Shown piece after piece: positions 8,387 to 18,654 of a stretch of DNA of 64,000 nucleotides. Position numbers and translations under genes: made by a program. Within the stretch, counting starts at the first letter, position 1, and each line of letters begins with the position of its first letter. Origin of the DNA: an uncultured Bacteroidales bacterium (lineage in GTDB: Bacteria; Bacteroidota; Bacteroidia; Bacteroidales; P3). Below the pieces are notes generated by a model. It was not told where the DNA came from. It saw only the letters and a list, made by a program, of their open reading frames with translations, and did no database searches. The stretch is from assembly GCA_900316515.1 (NCBI GenBank), contig ONDE01000001.1, positions 62,001 to 126,000 of the forward strand, given 5' to 3'.

Positions 8387-9859
8387 ATGTATACAGACAC
8401 CACTAAATTCATCGGCGAAGGCCTTACTTATGACGACGTGCTGCTCGTCCCCGCTTACTCCGAAATCCTCCCCCGTGAGGTGACGGTGGCATCCCGTTTT
8501 TCGAAGAACATCACGCTGAACACCCCGCTGGTCAGCGCGGCTATGGACACTGTGACCGAGGCCGCCATGGCCATCGGCATGGCCCAGGAGGGCGGCATCG
8601 GTGTGCTGCACAAGAACATGAGCATCGAGCGTCAGGCCAATGAGGTGCGCAAAGTGAAGCGTGCCGAGAACGGCATGATTATCGACCCTGTGACCCTCAA
8701 CAAGGACGCCAAGGTGAAGGATGCCTTGCACCTGATGGAGGAGTATGGCATCGGCGGCATCCCCATTGTGGATGAGAACCGTATGCTTATCGGCATGGTG
8801 ACCAACCGCGACCTGCGTTTCGAGCGCGACATGGAGCGTCCGTTGAGCGAGATTATGATTACCAAGCTCATCACGACCCACGAAGGCACCACCTTTGCCG
8901 AGGCTACCGACATACTGCAGCAGCACAAGATCGAGAAACTGCCAGTGGTGAACAAGGAAGGCCAGTTTATGGGTCTCATCACCTACCGCGACATCATGAA
9001 GACCAAGGAGCGCCCGATGGCCTGCAAGGACAGCAACGGCCGCCTGCGAGTGGCTGCCGGCGTGGGCATCACTCCCGACATGATGGAGCGCGTCGAGTCT
9101 TTGGTGAAAGCTGGCGCCGACGCCATCGTTATCGACACCGCCCACGGCCACAGCATCCGTGTGGTGGAAGCCCTCAAGAATGTGAAAGCCAAGTATGACA
9201 ATATCGATGTGGTGGTGGGCAACATTGCCACCGGTGAGGCCGCTATCATGCTGGCCGAGGCCGGTGCCGACGCCATCAAGGTCGGTATCGGACCGGGAAG
9301 CATCTGCTCGACCCGCATCATTGCCGGTATCGGTGTGCCTCAGCTCACCGCCATCTGCGAGGTGTGCGGCGCACTGAAACAGAAAGGCTACGATGTGCCC
9401 GTCATCGCCGACGGCGGTATCCGCTACAGTGGCGATGTGGTGAAGGCCCTGGCCGCCGGAGCGAGCACTGTCATGGTGGGTTCGCTGGTGGCAGGCACCG
9501 ACGAGGCCCCGGGCGAGACCATCATCTATGAAGGCCGTAAGTTCAAGAGCTACCGTGGCATGGGCTCGCTCGAAGCCATGCAGGCCGGCAGCAAGGACCG
9601 CTACTTCCAGGATAAGGAGACCGACGCCAAGAAGCTTGTGCCCGAAGGCGTGGTGGGCCGTGTGCCCTACAAAGGCACCCTCAGTGAGATTCTCTACCAG
9701 CTCGTCGGCGGCCTCAAGGCCGGCATGGGCTATACGGGCAGCCGCACCATCGACGATCTGCAGAAGGCCAAGTTCATCCGCATCACCGATGCGGGCCGCA
9801 CCGAGAGCCATCCGCATGACATCGCCATCACCCGCGAGGCTCCAAATTATTCGAGATAA
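8387..9859 (+). CDS. guaB: Inosine-5'-monophosphate dehydrogenase
   Basis: Oxidises IMP to XMP with NAD+, the committed step to guanine nucleotides. 490 residues, standard length. The N-terminus [17 protein letters not shown] begins the barrel. Two CBS domains occupy about residues 95-205 ([19 protein letters not shown], then [19 protein letters not shown]). The catalytic loop [10 protein letters not shown] places the nucleophilic Cys near residue 307, and the flap region [13 protein letters not shown] follows. It has its own promoter and is separated from the next gene by a 59-bp repeat spacer, so read-through into the chaperone genes is possible. Confidence 0.97.
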   Translation: MYTDTTKFIGEGLTYDDVLLVPAYSEILPREVTVASRFSKNITLNTPLVSAAMDTVTEAAMAIGMAQEGGIGVLHKNMSIERQANEVRKVKRAENGMIIDPVTLNKDAKVKDALHLMEEYGIGGIPIVDENRMLIGMVTNRDLRFERDMERPLSEIMITKLITTHEGTTFAEATDILQQHKIEKLPVVNKEGQFMGLITYRDIMKTKERPMACKDSNGRLRVAAGVGITPDMMERVESLVKAGADAIVIDTAHGHSIRVVEALKNVKAKYDNIDVVVGNIATGEAAIMLAEAGADAIKVGIGPGSICSTRIIAGIGVPQLTAICEVCGALKQKGYDVPVIADGGIRYSGDVVKALAAGASTVMVGSLVAGTDEAPGETIIYEGRKFKSYRGMGSLEAMQAGSKDRYFQDKETDAKKLVPEGVVGRVPYKGTLSEILYQLVGGLKAGMGYTGSRTIDDLQKAKFIRITDAGRTESHPHDIAITREAPNYSR

Positions 9860-9869
9860 TGGGTGCAAG

Positions 9870-9917
9870 TAGTTAAAGAAGTTAAAGAAATTAAAGTAGT
9901 TAAGAGAGTTAAAGACA
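9870..9917. repeat. Tandem repeat spacer of AGTTAAAGA type
   Basis: Five degenerate 9-10 bp units around AGTTAAAGA fill the gap between guaB and the first PPIase gene up to its start codon. Confidence 0.65.
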
Positions 9918-9918
9918 G

Positions 9919-12027
9919 ATGAAGAAGATATTGCTGGCGTTGGCCTTCGTTCAGTTTTCGACTTTGAGTTTTCAACAGGTGCATGCGCAGGCGTGGCCTG
10001 AGGATCCGGTGGTGATGGAGGTGGATGGACAGAAAATTCGGCAGACCGAATTTATGAAGGACTTTATGACCTCGGTGGGCGACAAACTAGCCAAGAACCC
10101 CCAGACCCCGGAGGCCGAGAAGCGCCAGGCACTGCGCGAGTATGTGGACCTATATGCGAATTTCCGCGCCAAGGTGGTGGATGCCCACAATATCGGAATA
10201 GACACTATGGTGGATTTGCGTATGGAACTGGCAAAATACCGCAACGAGCTTGCCGCGCCGTACCTTATCGACTCCACCATTCTGGATGGGTTGCTGCACG
10301 AGGCCTACGAACGTAACCATTATTCGTTGCATGTGGCACACATAATGGTTCAGGTGGCCCCTGATGCAAAGCCCGAAGATACCTTGAAGGCCTTTAACCA
10401 TATCAAAGAGCTGCGCCAGAGAATTGCCGACGGAGAGGATTTCTATGCCGTTTCCAGAGATGAGGTTCAGCGTGTGAATCCCGGTAACAATGTTCGTCCC
10501 GACGAGGGTAATCTGGGTTATTTCACAGCTTTCGATATGGTGTATCCTTTCGAAAATGCCGCTTACGGACTGAAGATTGGCGAGGTGAGCCAGCCTGTCC
10601 GCACCCGATATGGCTACCATCTGGTGAAACTGATTGACACTGTCTCCATGTTTGGCAAGTGCGATATGGCCCATATATGGATAGGTTCGCGCGATTCGGT
10701 GGCGGGGCGCATGAGCATTTTTTCCGCCTACCGCCAGCTGCAGGACGGTTTCGATTTCGACCAGGTGGCACGTCAAAGCGACGACCGCACCACACGAGAC
10801 AAAGGCGGGCGAATGATGAATGCCTCGCTGAACCAATTGCCACCAGAATACCTGCATGTCGTTGCCAAGATGAATGCAGGTGACTTTTCCGAGCCGTTCC
10901 AAACCAAGTACGGTTGGCATATTGTGAAGCTCATTCGCAAGGACACACTGCCTCCGTTTGAAGCAATGGTGCCATATTACAAGCAGAAGATGGCCCGCGA
11001 CCAGCGTGGCGATGCTTCGCGCAAAGTGTTCGCTGCCACCTGTCGTGCCAAATACGGCATGGTGGATCTTACCAAGACTCCGGTGGAACAGCCTGGCGCC
11101 AAGAAGCGAGCCAAGAAAGCCAATACGCAGGTGAAGATGCAGGCCTCGTTGGACAACATTTACCGTATTGTCCGCCGAAAGATCGCTTACGGCGAATGGA
11201 ACTATAGCGACACTCTGGTGAAGGACATACAGCCCCTGGTACGAGTGATGGGCAAGGAATACAACAGCTTGGACTTTGCACGATACATAAACACTCATCG
11301 CAAGGCATTTGACCTGCTGGATACGGTCTATTATGTCAACATGCGTTATGAGGAATTCAAAGATAGCCTTGCAGTGGCTTGCGCCGACGAACGTCTTGAA
11401 CAGGACTACCCCGAGTTCGCTGAAGTTGTGGAAGAATACCGTCGTGGACTGATGATATTCAGCTACAACGATAAAATGGTGTGGTCGAGGGCTGTCAAGG
11501 ATTCGGCGGGTTTTGCCGACTTCTATAACCGTTTTAGCAAGACCAGACGGATGAACGCACGTGAGGATTCGGTATACTTTTGGAACCAGCGTGCCCGCAT
11601 CACTAAGTTCGACATTGCCGACAGCGCCATGCTTTCCACCGACAAGGCTGTGAAGATTCTCGCCAAAGCACAGAAGAAATCCAAGAGCAGTAACGAGATG
11701 AAAGCTATGCTGGTGAAGGCTATCGGTAAGAAAGGCAAGGACGATAAAGATGTGCAGATGGTTCTCGACATGGTTGAGAATGGTCATACTGATATCCTTT
11801 CTGCCGACCAATGGAAAAACGGCATATATACCCGTTCCGGAAAGAAGGGCTATAGCGTGGTGCTTGTCGACGAGGTCCTTCCCCCGATGCTTAAGGCACA
11901 GCTTGAAGCACGCGGATACTACCTCAACGAATACCAAAACGAGTTGGATCGTAACCTCTGCAACTCGTTGCGCGATAAATACAATGTCAAGATAAACTGG
12001 AATGTTGTCGAGAGCATTGTGTATTAG
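9919..12027 (+). CDS. Periplasmic peptidyl-prolyl isomerase with two parvulin domains (PpiC/SurA type)
   Basis: 702 residues with a signal peptide (MKKILLALAFVQF to VHAQ). Two parvulin domains are recognisable: the first runs from LHVAHIMVQVAPDA to RTRYGYHLVKLIDT (about residues 135-235), the second from CDMAHIWIGSRDS to QTKYGWHIVKLIRKD (about 243-345). A long C-terminal region without recognised motifs follows. It is likely a chaperone for outer-membrane or secreted proteins. It is first of three SurA-like genes; the next begins 26 bp before this stop, so they are translationally coupled. Context directly upstream of porU/porV suggests support of envelope and type IX cargo biogenesis. Confidence 0.9.
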   Translation: MKKILLALAFVQFSTLSFQQVHAQAWPEDPVVMEVDGQKIRQTEFMKDFMTSVGDKLAKNPQTPEAEKRQALREYVDLYANFRAKVVDAHNIGIDTMVDLRMELAKYRNELAAPYLIDSTILDGLLHEAYERNHYSLHVAHIMVQVAPDAKPEDTLKAFNHIKELRQRIADGEDFYAVSRDEVQRVNPGNNVRPDEGNLGYFTAFDMVYPFENAAYGLKIGEVSQPVRTRYGYHLVKLIDTVSMFGKCDMAHIWIGSRDSVAGRMSIFSAYRQLQDGFDFDQVARQSDDRTTRDKGGRMMNASLNQLPPEYLHVVAKMNAGDFSEPFQTKYGWHIVKLIRKDTLPPFEAMVPYYKQKMARDQRGDASRKVFAATCRAKYGMVDLTKTPVEQPGAKKRAKKANTQVKMQASLDNIYRIVRRKIAYGEWNYSDTLVKDIQPLVRVMGKEYNSLDFARYINTHRKAFDLLDTVYYVNMRYEEFKDSLAVACADERLEQDYPEFAEVVEEYRRGLMIFSYNDKMVWSRAVKDSAGFADFYNRFSKTRRMNAREDSVYFWNQRARITKFDIADSAMLSTDKAVKILAKAQKKSKSSNEMKAMLVKAIGKKGKDDKDVQMVLDMVENGHTDILSADQWKNGIYTRSGKKGYSVVLVDEVLPPMLKAQLEARGYYLNEYQNELDRNLCNSLRDKYNVKINWNVVESIVY

Positions 12028-12868
12028 TTTGCCGCTGGCAGGATTATTGTTGCTGTCGGGATGCCGTTACCAAGAGGAACAGACCCCATTGGTGGCTAAG
12101 GTGTACGACCATGAGTTGCGCAAGGCAGACTTGGAAGGGCTTGTGGGCGAAGGTGTAAGTGCCGAAGACAGCATCGCCATTATCGACAACTATGTCGACC
12201 AGTGGGTGCGCCAGACGGTGATGCTTGCCAAGGCTGAAAAGAATGTCTCTGCCGACTTCAGCCGGCAACTTGGCGAGTACCGCAACAGTTTGCTGATATA
12301 CGCTTACGAACAGCAGATAGTTAACCAATTGCTTGATACTACGGTTACCGACGACCAGATTGCAGAATACTATGAAGGTCACAAAGACCAGTTTCAGTTG
12401 AAGAACAGCATCGTCAAGGTGGTGTATGTCATAGCTCCGAAGAAGTCGTCGGTCGACGGCAAGTTGAGGTCTTTGGTGTACAAGAACTCATTTATCGAAG
12501 ACGATATTATGACCCTTGAAGAGTTGGCCTCGCGCCATGGACTGCAGGGCTACTACGACGGCGACACGTGGATGCCGTTTTATAGTTTTCAAGGATTAGT
12601 GCCTGTCACGACTTACAACGAGAACCTCTTCCTGAAGCAGAACCGAACCATAGTCATCAGCGACGACTCGCTGACCTACTATGTGCGCATCCTCGACTAC
12701 AAGGTGTCCGACGATGTGTCGCCTATAGAACTGCAGCACGATAATATTCAGGCAATAATTCTTAACCATCGTAAGATTGATATCCTCGCCAAGCTCCAGT
12801 CCGACCTGCTTGCCGAAGCTGAGAAAAACGGACAGGTTAAGAAAGTCGGAGGAACAAAGGAGAGATAA
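12002..12868 (+). CDS. SurA-N-like lipoprotein (chaperone family without a clear parvulin domain)
   Basis: 288 residues. The signal sequence MLSRALCISLPLAGLLLLSGC ends in a lipobox, so it is a lipoprotein. The segment LVAKVYDHELRKADLEGL resembles the first strand and helix of SurA N-domains, and the following DNYVDQWVRQTVMLAKAEKN fits the helical chaperone module. TDDQIAEYYEGHKDQFQLKNSIVK is the usual lead-in to a parvulin domain, but I see no conserved isomerase core. It probably works with the two flanking PPIases in one operon. The start overlaps the preceding gene by 26 nt. Confidence 0.8.
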   Translation: MLSRALCISLPLAGLLLLSGCRYQEEQTPLVAKVYDHELRKADLEGLVGEGVSAEDSIAIIDNYVDQWVRQTVMLAKAEKNVSADFSRQLGEYRNSLLIYAYEQQIVNQLLDTTVTDDQIAEYYEGHKDQFQLKNSIVKVVYVIAPKKSSVDGKLRSLVYKNSFIEDDIMTLEELASRHGLQGYYDGDTWMPFYSFQGLVPVTTYNENLFLKQNRTIVISDDSLTYYVRILDYKVSDDVSPIELQHDNIQAIILNHRKIDILAKLQSDLLAEAEKNGQVKKVGGTKER

Positions 12869-12885
12869 GAACCATATTAAATTAT

Positions 12886-14253
12886 ATGATAATGACATTA
12901 AACAGACATATCTTGAATAAGGTTTTGGCGACCTGCGCGGTTGCAGCCTTTGTTCTCACGCCTGTCACCACACAATCGCAAGAGACAGTGGTGGATGGTG
13001 TGGCGGCGATTGTCGGCAAGAACATAATTAAGTATTCCGAAATCGAGCGGGCCTATGCTCAGGTGCGTATGCGCCAAGGCGTCGCCGATGCCTTCAACAA
13101 TCGTTGTGCTATTTTGGAAAACCTTATCCTCAGTAACCTTCTTGTACATAAAGGCGAGATTGACAGTGTGGAGGTTAGCGACGATGAGGTGAACCAGTAT
13201 GTCGATTACTACCTTAAAAACGACCTGCGCAACTATGGCACTCGTGAGAATCTTCGTGAGCAGACGGGATTCACCTATGACGAACTCAAGGAGCAGTATC
13301 AGCGTATGATACACAACAGCCTATTGAGCCGTCGCGTCGAATACCAGATTACCGAGGATGTCAGCGTAACACCTCGCGAGGTTACCGATTTCTTCAATAC
13401 TTTGCCGCAGGACAGTCTGCCCATGATGCCTGAACGGTACGACCTGTCAGAGATAGTGATTGAGCCTCAGATTTCCGAAACCGAGCGTGACCGTGTGCGT
13501 ACACAACTCGCCGAACTGCGCGAGCGTGTGCTAAAAGGCGAGAAGTTCTCCATGCTGGCGACCCTCTATTCACAAGACCCCGGTTCGGCCAAGAAAGGCG
13601 GCGAGTTGGGCTTCTTCTCGCGTGGCGACATGGTTGGTGCTTTCGAGTCGGCAGCTTTTGCCCTCAAGCCTGGTGAGGTGTCGCCTATTGTTGAGACTCA
13701 GTACGGATTTCATATCATTCAGCTCATTGAGCGTCGCGGCAATACCATCAACGCACGCCATATTCTTATAACACCGCAGGTGTCTCCCGATGACCTGTTG
13801 GCTGCTCGTATGCGCCTCGACAGCATCGCCGACCAGGTGCGTGCCGGATCCATCACTTTCGAGGATGCTGCCCGCAAATACAGTACGGCACCCAACGCCA
13901 AGCAGGGTGGTACTTGTGTGAATTCTGCCGACGGTTCTACTCATTTCGACAAGCAAGCTGTCGCCGAACGCTTCCCAGCAGTGCCTGTGCAGGGTATGGA
14001 AGAAGGACAGATATCACCGGCGTCAATTATAAAAAATGACAATGGTCGCCAGGCATACTGCATTGTCAGGCTCAACCATAAGTTGGCCTCACATCGCGCC
14101 AACCTCACCGACGACTACGACAACATTTACAATGCCGCTCTTGCCGACGCCAAACAGCGCCGCCTCAAGCAGTGGGCCGCCAAGCAGATGTCAATTACGT
14201 ATATTCATCTAAGTGATGACTTCAAAGACTGTGTTTTCCACAATCTCCAGTAA
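12886..14253 (+). CDS. surA: SurA-like peptidyl-prolyl isomerase
   Basis: 455 residues with a signal peptide. The SurA N-domain begins VVDGVAAIVGKNIIKYSEIERAY. Parvulin domain 1 runs from YDLSEIVIEPQIS to VETQYGFHIIQLIERRG (about residues 180-285), with GGELGFFSRGDMVGAFE inside it. Domain 2 starts INARHILITPQVSPDD and continues to about residue 395. This is the true SurA architecture, a periplasmic chaperone for outer-membrane proteins. Seventeen bases separate it from the lipoprotein gene, and MoxR follows after 6 bases. Confidence 0.88.
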   Translation: MIMTLNRHILNKVLATCAVAAFVLTPVTTQSQETVVDGVAAIVGKNIIKYSEIERAYAQVRMRQGVADAFNNRCAILENLILSNLLVHKGEIDSVEVSDDEVNQYVDYYLKNDLRNYGTRENLREQTGFTYDELKEQYQRMIHNSLLSRRVEYQITEDVSVTPREVTDFFNTLPQDSLPMMPERYDLSEIVIEPQISETERDRVRTQLAELRERVLKGEKFSMLATLYSQDPGSAKKGGELGFFSRGDMVGAFESAAFALKPGEVSPIVETQYGFHIIQLIERRGNTINARHILITPQVSPDDLLAARMRLDSIADQVRAGSITFEDAARKYSTAPNAKQGGTCVNSADGSTHFDKQAVAERFPAVPVQGMEEGQISPASIIKNDNGRQAYCIVRLNHKLASHRANLTDDYDNIYNAALADAKQRRLKQWAAKQMSITYIHLSDDFKDCVFHNLQ

Positions 14254-14259
14254 CTCATA

Positions 14260-15240
14260 ATGTACAAGACTATGTCTGACAAAGAACAACTCGATCTTCT
14301 GGTACAGAAATATGGCGCACTCCGCAGCGAGATAGCCAAAGTTATTGTTGGCCAACATGAAGCAGTCGACAGCCTTCTGTTGTCGGTTTTCACTGGTGGT
14401 CATTGTCTGCTTCTTGGAGTACCCGGTTTGGCAAAGACCCTTATGGTCAATACTCTGGCTAAGACAATGGGCCTCTCGTTCAACCGCATACAGTTCACTC
14501 CCGACCTTATGCCAACCGATATCACCGGTAGCGAAATTCTTGACCAGAACCGGCAGTTCCGCTTCGTGAAAGGTCCAGTCTTTGCCGGTATTGTCCTCGC
14601 AGACGAAATCAACCGTACACCACCCAAGACTCAGGCCGCCCTTCTCGAAGCTATGCAGGAGCATGCCGTCACCGTTGCGGGCACTACCTATCCGCTGCCT
14701 AACCCATTCTTTGTCCTCGCAACACAGAACCCCATCGAGCAAGAAGGCACCTATCCGCTACCTGAAGCTCAGCTCGACCGTTTTATGTTCAATGTCCGCC
14801 TCGACTACCCGTCTTTCGAAGAGGAGGTGAATATCGTTCGCCAGACTACGGCCGACCATTCTGTTGACCCTCAGCAGCTGCTCACGGCCGAGGAGATAAT
14901 TGCCTTCCAGCAGGCTATCCGTCGCATGCCTGTGCCAGATAATGTCGTTGAATACGCCGTCAACCTTGTTGCTTCTACGCGTCCCAACGCAAGTGGTCAT
15001 TCTGCCGCCAAGCAATCAAGCATTCAGAAGTACATCTCGTGGGGCGCAGGTCCCCGTGCATCGCAGTATCTTGTAATGGGTGCGAAAACCCATGCGGCAA
15101 TGCATGCTAAATATTCGCCCGACTGCGAGGATATACGTGCTGTGGCTTTCAATGTGCTACGCCACCGTATTGTCCGCAACTACTACGCAGAAGCCGAAGG
15201 CATATCAACGGACAAAATTATCACTGACCTTCTAGCCTGA
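14260..15240 (+). CDS. MoxR-family AAA+ ATPase
   Basis: 326 residues. Walker A GVPGLAKT at residues 53-60, Walker B IVLADEINRTPPKTQAALLEAMQE, sensor 1 FFVLATQNPIEQEGTYPLPEAQLDRF, and a C-terminal lid with SWGAGPRASQYLVMGAKTHA. MoxR proteins act as chaperones that mature metal- or cofactor-containing complexes, usually with a DUF58/VWA partner; no such partner gene follows here. The operon instead continues to porU. An ATG at 14272 is an alternative start four codons in. Confidence 0.9.
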   Translation: MYKTMSDKEQLDLLVQKYGALRSEIAKVIVGQHEAVDSLLLSVFTGGHCLLLGVPGLAKTLMVNTLAKTMGLSFNRIQFTPDLMPTDITGSEILDQNRQFRFVKGPVFAGIVLADEINRTPPKTQAALLEAMQEHAVTVAGTTYPLPNPFFVLATQNPIEQEGTYPLPEAQLDRFMFNVRLDYPSFEEEVNIVRQTTADHSVDPQQLLTAEEIIAFQQAIRRMPVPDNVVEYAVNLVASTRPNASGHSAAKQSSIQKYISWGAGPRASQYLVMGAKTHAAMHAKYSPDCEDIRAVAFNVLRHRIVRNYYAEAEGISTDKIITDLLA

Positions 15241-15256
15241 CACAATATAATAAGGT

Positions 15257-18200
15257 GTGGTGCGTTATTGGGATGTGATTAATTTTAAAAAGTATATAGA
15301 ACTTTTTCTTCTGGTGGCGGCAATGCTGATTTCCAGTGTTGCCCATGGACAGTCGTCAGTCCTTGCCGCCGGCGAATGGTGGCAGTTGAAAGTTGAGAGT
15401 GCCGGCATTTACCGTGTTGGGGTCGCCGAAATACCGTCTTTGCAAGGTGTCGCCGTTGGCAATATAGGCATCTACGGCGCTGGCGGTGATATGCTGAGTA
15501 ATCACAATAGTGTCACATCTACCGACGACTTGAAACCGTTGGCAATCGATGTCGTTGATGCCAATGGTAACGGTCTTTTCGATGCTGCCGACTATGTTCT
15601 CTTTTTTGGCGAGGGTGCTGATGTGTGGCGATACGACCAGTACGATGCTCGTTACGAACTGCGCCGCCATGCTTATGCATCGGCCAATTATTATTATCTC
15701 ACAACTTCGGCTACAGCGCCTCTTCGTGTTTCTACATCGCCGGCTGCCGAAGCCGACATCATCCGCAACACATATACTGCTGTCGCTGCTATCAACAATG
15801 ATCTTACAAACATCTTCCATACTGGTCAGCAGTGGATGGGGGAGAAGTTCAGTAGCGGAATAACGTCGCGTTCCTTTACTCTAAATTTTCCGGCCATCGC
15901 TTCTGGCATCAAGCTGCGCTATGCAATGGCCGTGAAAAGTTCCATGGGGAGTTCTTTCAGTATCTCGACTACTGGATTGTCACGCTCACATTGGTTTGGC
16001 AGCAATGTGTATGGTTCGTGGCTCGAAGCCGTTCCTTCTCAAGCCCGTACCCTCTCGTTTGACCTGCGCTTCTCGCCCGGGGAGGGCACTGCTGAAGGAT
16101 GGCTCGACTTCATTGAGATGACGGGCCAGGTGCCGCTAACTTATTCCGGTGGCCAAACGATAGTGCGCACCGAGGGAGCAGGTCCACAGGTGGCGGCTTA
16201 TCAATACGGTGGAAGCTCGACGCCTCGTGTGTGGGATGTGACTAGGGCAGGAAGCGAACGTGAAATGAGTGTCGCTTCGGGCCGTTGGTCCGACTCGTGC
16301 AGCAACGCCCGCCAGTATGTCCTATTCGATGACTACAGCGCAAAAACGCCTGCTGCCATCGCTTCGCTACCAAACCAAGACTTACATGGCGGTTCTCAAG
16401 CTGACTTTGTCATCGTTTGTAACCCTGCTTTCCGCTCGCAAGCTGACCGACTTGCCAACCTGCATGCCGTGATGGACGGAATCTCCGTCACCGTGGTTAC
16501 CGACCGTCAGGTATACAACGAATTCTCATCAGGCAAGCAGGATCCCATGGCAATACGGGCCTATTTGCGTCATCTGCGTTCCTCATATCCCGATGCTCCT
16601 CCTCGTTGGTTGCTGCTTTTCGGAAAGGCCTCTTATGACCCACGCGACCTGCTGGGGTTGCACCTTCCTTCTGTTGTTACGTATGAGTCTCCCGACTCCT
16701 TCGACGACGATGGCAATTCATATTGCAGCGACGATATTATGGGCTACCTGGACCCTTCCGAATTTGGCTCTTCGTCACAAACCCTCGATATCGGCATCGG
16801 ACGCCTACCTGCCCGTAACAGCGCTGAGGCCGATGCTATGGTGACCAAGATTGAGGGCTATATGACCCGTCGCGATATTGTTGAAGGCACACATCGGGGC
16901 GACTGGCGCAACTATGTGACGCTCCTCTCCGACGATGCCGATGTCGGTCACCCAGGTGACACCTCTTTCGCCCACTCCTCCGAATTTACAGCACGGAAAA
17001 TCAAACAACAATTTCCTTCAATAAACATCGACCGACTTTATGCCGATGCCTTCCGCCAGCAGAGCGGCGCCATAGGTTCATACTATCCCGACCTCAACAA
17101 TGCACTCCGCCAGCGCATAAACTATGGTTCTCTCATCCTTAATTACATCGGTCACGGTTCGCAGAAGTACATTGGGACCGAGCGCTACATAGAGTCCGCC
17201 GACATCTATGCATACACCAATCGCGACCGTCTTCCGGTCTTCGTTACCAGCACTTGCTCCTATGGATGGCATGATATACCCGACGATTTGTGCGGCGCAG
17301 AGATGTGCCTGCATGCCGATGGCGCAATGGTCGCCGTCATTAGTGCCTCGCGCCCCATCAGCCACAACCAGTCTTTCAACACCGATCTCATACTCTCTCT
17401 TCTCAATCCGGAAAACACCATTGGCGATGCACTCCGTATCGCGCGCAACCGCACCAGCGTTTCCCTTTCCATCGGTCTCATTGGTGATCCCGCGCTCCAT
17501 CTCAGCATTCCGCGCAATAGCGTTGTCGTTACCCACATAGACAACCACCCTGTGCAACCTGGTGTCGACGACACTGCCACTGTACTTTCCTCGGTAACCG
17601 TCAGTGGTGAAATACACGATGCCGATGGCGCACTCATTTCGGACTTTGACGGAACCATCTATCCTATTGTTTTCGACCGTGAAACCGAGGCATCGACTCT
17701 CGCCAACGATAATCCAGGAACAGAGTTACGCTTCACTCAGCAGAAAAGTGTCATCTACAAGGGGAGCGAAGCTGTCAGACAGGGGCGCTTCCAGTATTCT
17801 TTTGTTGTGCCGCGCGACGTTCAGTATCAGTATGACTACGGTCGTCTCAGCCACTATGCTGTTTCCGGGTCAGACGATGCGGCTGGCAGTTACTCAAACC
17901 TCCTCTTTGGAGGCATCAACGAAGATGTCGCCATATCTGAAGTACGTCCCGAGATTCGGCTTTTCATAGGTGACAGCAACTTCCGCAATGGCGGTATCAC
18001 GGATCCTAATCCTATGCTTGTTGCTCTCCTTTCCGACTCGGTGGGTATCAACGCCTTTGGGGCTGGCCTCGGACACGACATAACCGCCGTTCTCGATTCC
18101 ATTCCTGGTTCTCTCGTCGTACTCAACGATTTTTACCAGCCCGACATTGACAACCCCCGTGGAGGCATTGTGCGCTACTCCTTCAGCAACCTCACTCCCG

Positions 18201-18580
18201 GGCTTCATACAGTCACCCTAAAGGCATGGAATATATGGAGTTATTCCAACTCCGCTACTGTCTCGTTCTGTGTTCGCCCAACCGCAGACCCTGGCGTTTC
18301 GTCGTTGACAGTGTCGCCTAATCCTGCTTCCGACCATGCTTTATTCCATTATGAGGTCAGCAGTCCCGAAGCCGTCACTTCGGCCATCTTGCAGATTTAC
18401 TCAATGCAGGGAGCCCTTGAACAATGCTTTGTGCCGGTGGCAGCTCCCAACAGCCATGTCCTAGGTCCTGTCCGCTGGGATCTTTCGGGTGTGGCTCCCG
18501 GTGTCTATATGGCGCGTATCATCGTTAGCCTCGAAAATGGCGAGACCCGACAGTCCACGACAAAAGTAATTGTCCGTTGA
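15257..18580 (+). CDS. porU: Type IX secretion system sortase PorU
   Basis: A 1107-residue C25 (gingipain-family) cysteine peptidase that removes the C-terminal signal of type IX cargo and attaches it to lipopolysaccharide at the cell surface. A signal sequence ends SVAHGQ. The catalytic region shows ILNYIGHGSQ (His near residue 633) followed by FVTSTCSYGWHD (Cys near 667). The C-terminus has a type IX signal-like domain beginning LTVSPNPASDHALFHYEV and ending QSTTKVIVR. The start is GTG 15257, 17 bp after moxR; no ATG precedes the signal core. Followed by porV after 74 bp, the known partner order. Confidence 0.93.
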   Translation: MVRYWDVINFKKYIELFLLVAAMLISSVAHGQSSVLAAGEWWQLKVESAGIYRVGVAEIPSLQGVAVGNIGIYGAGGDMLSNHNSVTSTDDLKPLAIDVVDANGNGLFDAADYVLFFGEGADVWRYDQYDARYELRRHAYASANYYYLTTSATAPLRVSTSPAAEADIIRNTYTAVAAINNDLTNIFHTGQQWMGEKFSSGITSRSFTLNFPAIASGIKLRYAMAVKSSMGSSFSISTTGLSRSHWFGSNVYGSWLEAVPSQARTLSFDLRFSPGEGTAEGWLDFIEMTGQVPLTYSGGQTIVRTEGAGPQVAAYQYGGSSTPRVWDVTRAGSEREMSVASGRWSDSCSNARQYVLFDDYSAKTPAAIASLPNQDLHGGSQADFVIVCNPAFRSQADRLANLHAVMDGISVTVVTDRQVYNEFSSGKQDPMAIRAYLRHLRSSYPDAPPRWLLLFGKASYDPRDLLGLHLPSVVTYESPDSFDDDGNSYCSDDIMGYLDPSEFGSSSQTLDIGIGRLPARNSAEADAMVTKIEGYMTRRDIVEGTHRGDWRNYVTLLSDDADVGHPGDTSFAHSSEFTARKIKQQFPSINIDRLYADAFRQQSGAIGSYYPDLNNALRQRINYGSLILNYIGHGSQKYIGTERYIESADIYAYTNRDRLPVFVTSTCSYGWHDIPDDLCGAEMCLHADGAMVAVISASRPISHNQSFNTDLILSLLNPENTIGDALRIARNRTSVSLSIGLIGDPALHLSIPRNSVVVTHIDNHPVQPGVDDTATVLSSVTVSGEIHDADGALISDFDGTIYPIVFDRETEASTLANDNPGTELRFTQQKSVIYKGSEAVRQGRFQYSFVVPRDVQYQYDYGRLSHYAVSGSDDAAGSYSNLLFGGINEDVAISEVRPEIRLFIGDSNFRNGGITDPNPMLVALLSDSVGINAFGAGLGHDITAVLDSIPGSLVVLNDFYQPDIDNPRGGIVRYSFSNLTPGLHTVTLKAWNIWSYSNSATVSFCVRPTADPGVSSLTVSPNPASDHALFHYEVSSPEAVTSAILQIYSMQGALEQCFVPVAAPNSHVLGPVRWDLSGVAPGVYMARIIVSLENGETRQSTTKVIVR

Positions 18581-18654
18581 CACAATAAATATAGAAAACT
18601 GTCGTTTCTTATCGAAAATTAAACGTAGAACTTAAGAAAATTGAAATTGGAAAT

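Noticed and set aside
7958..9868. Long minus-strand open frame antisense to guaB
   Set aside because: The guaB product is unmistakable on the plus strand. The antisense frame is low-complexity (His, Ala, Gly-rich) and is a by-product of GC-rich codon bias.
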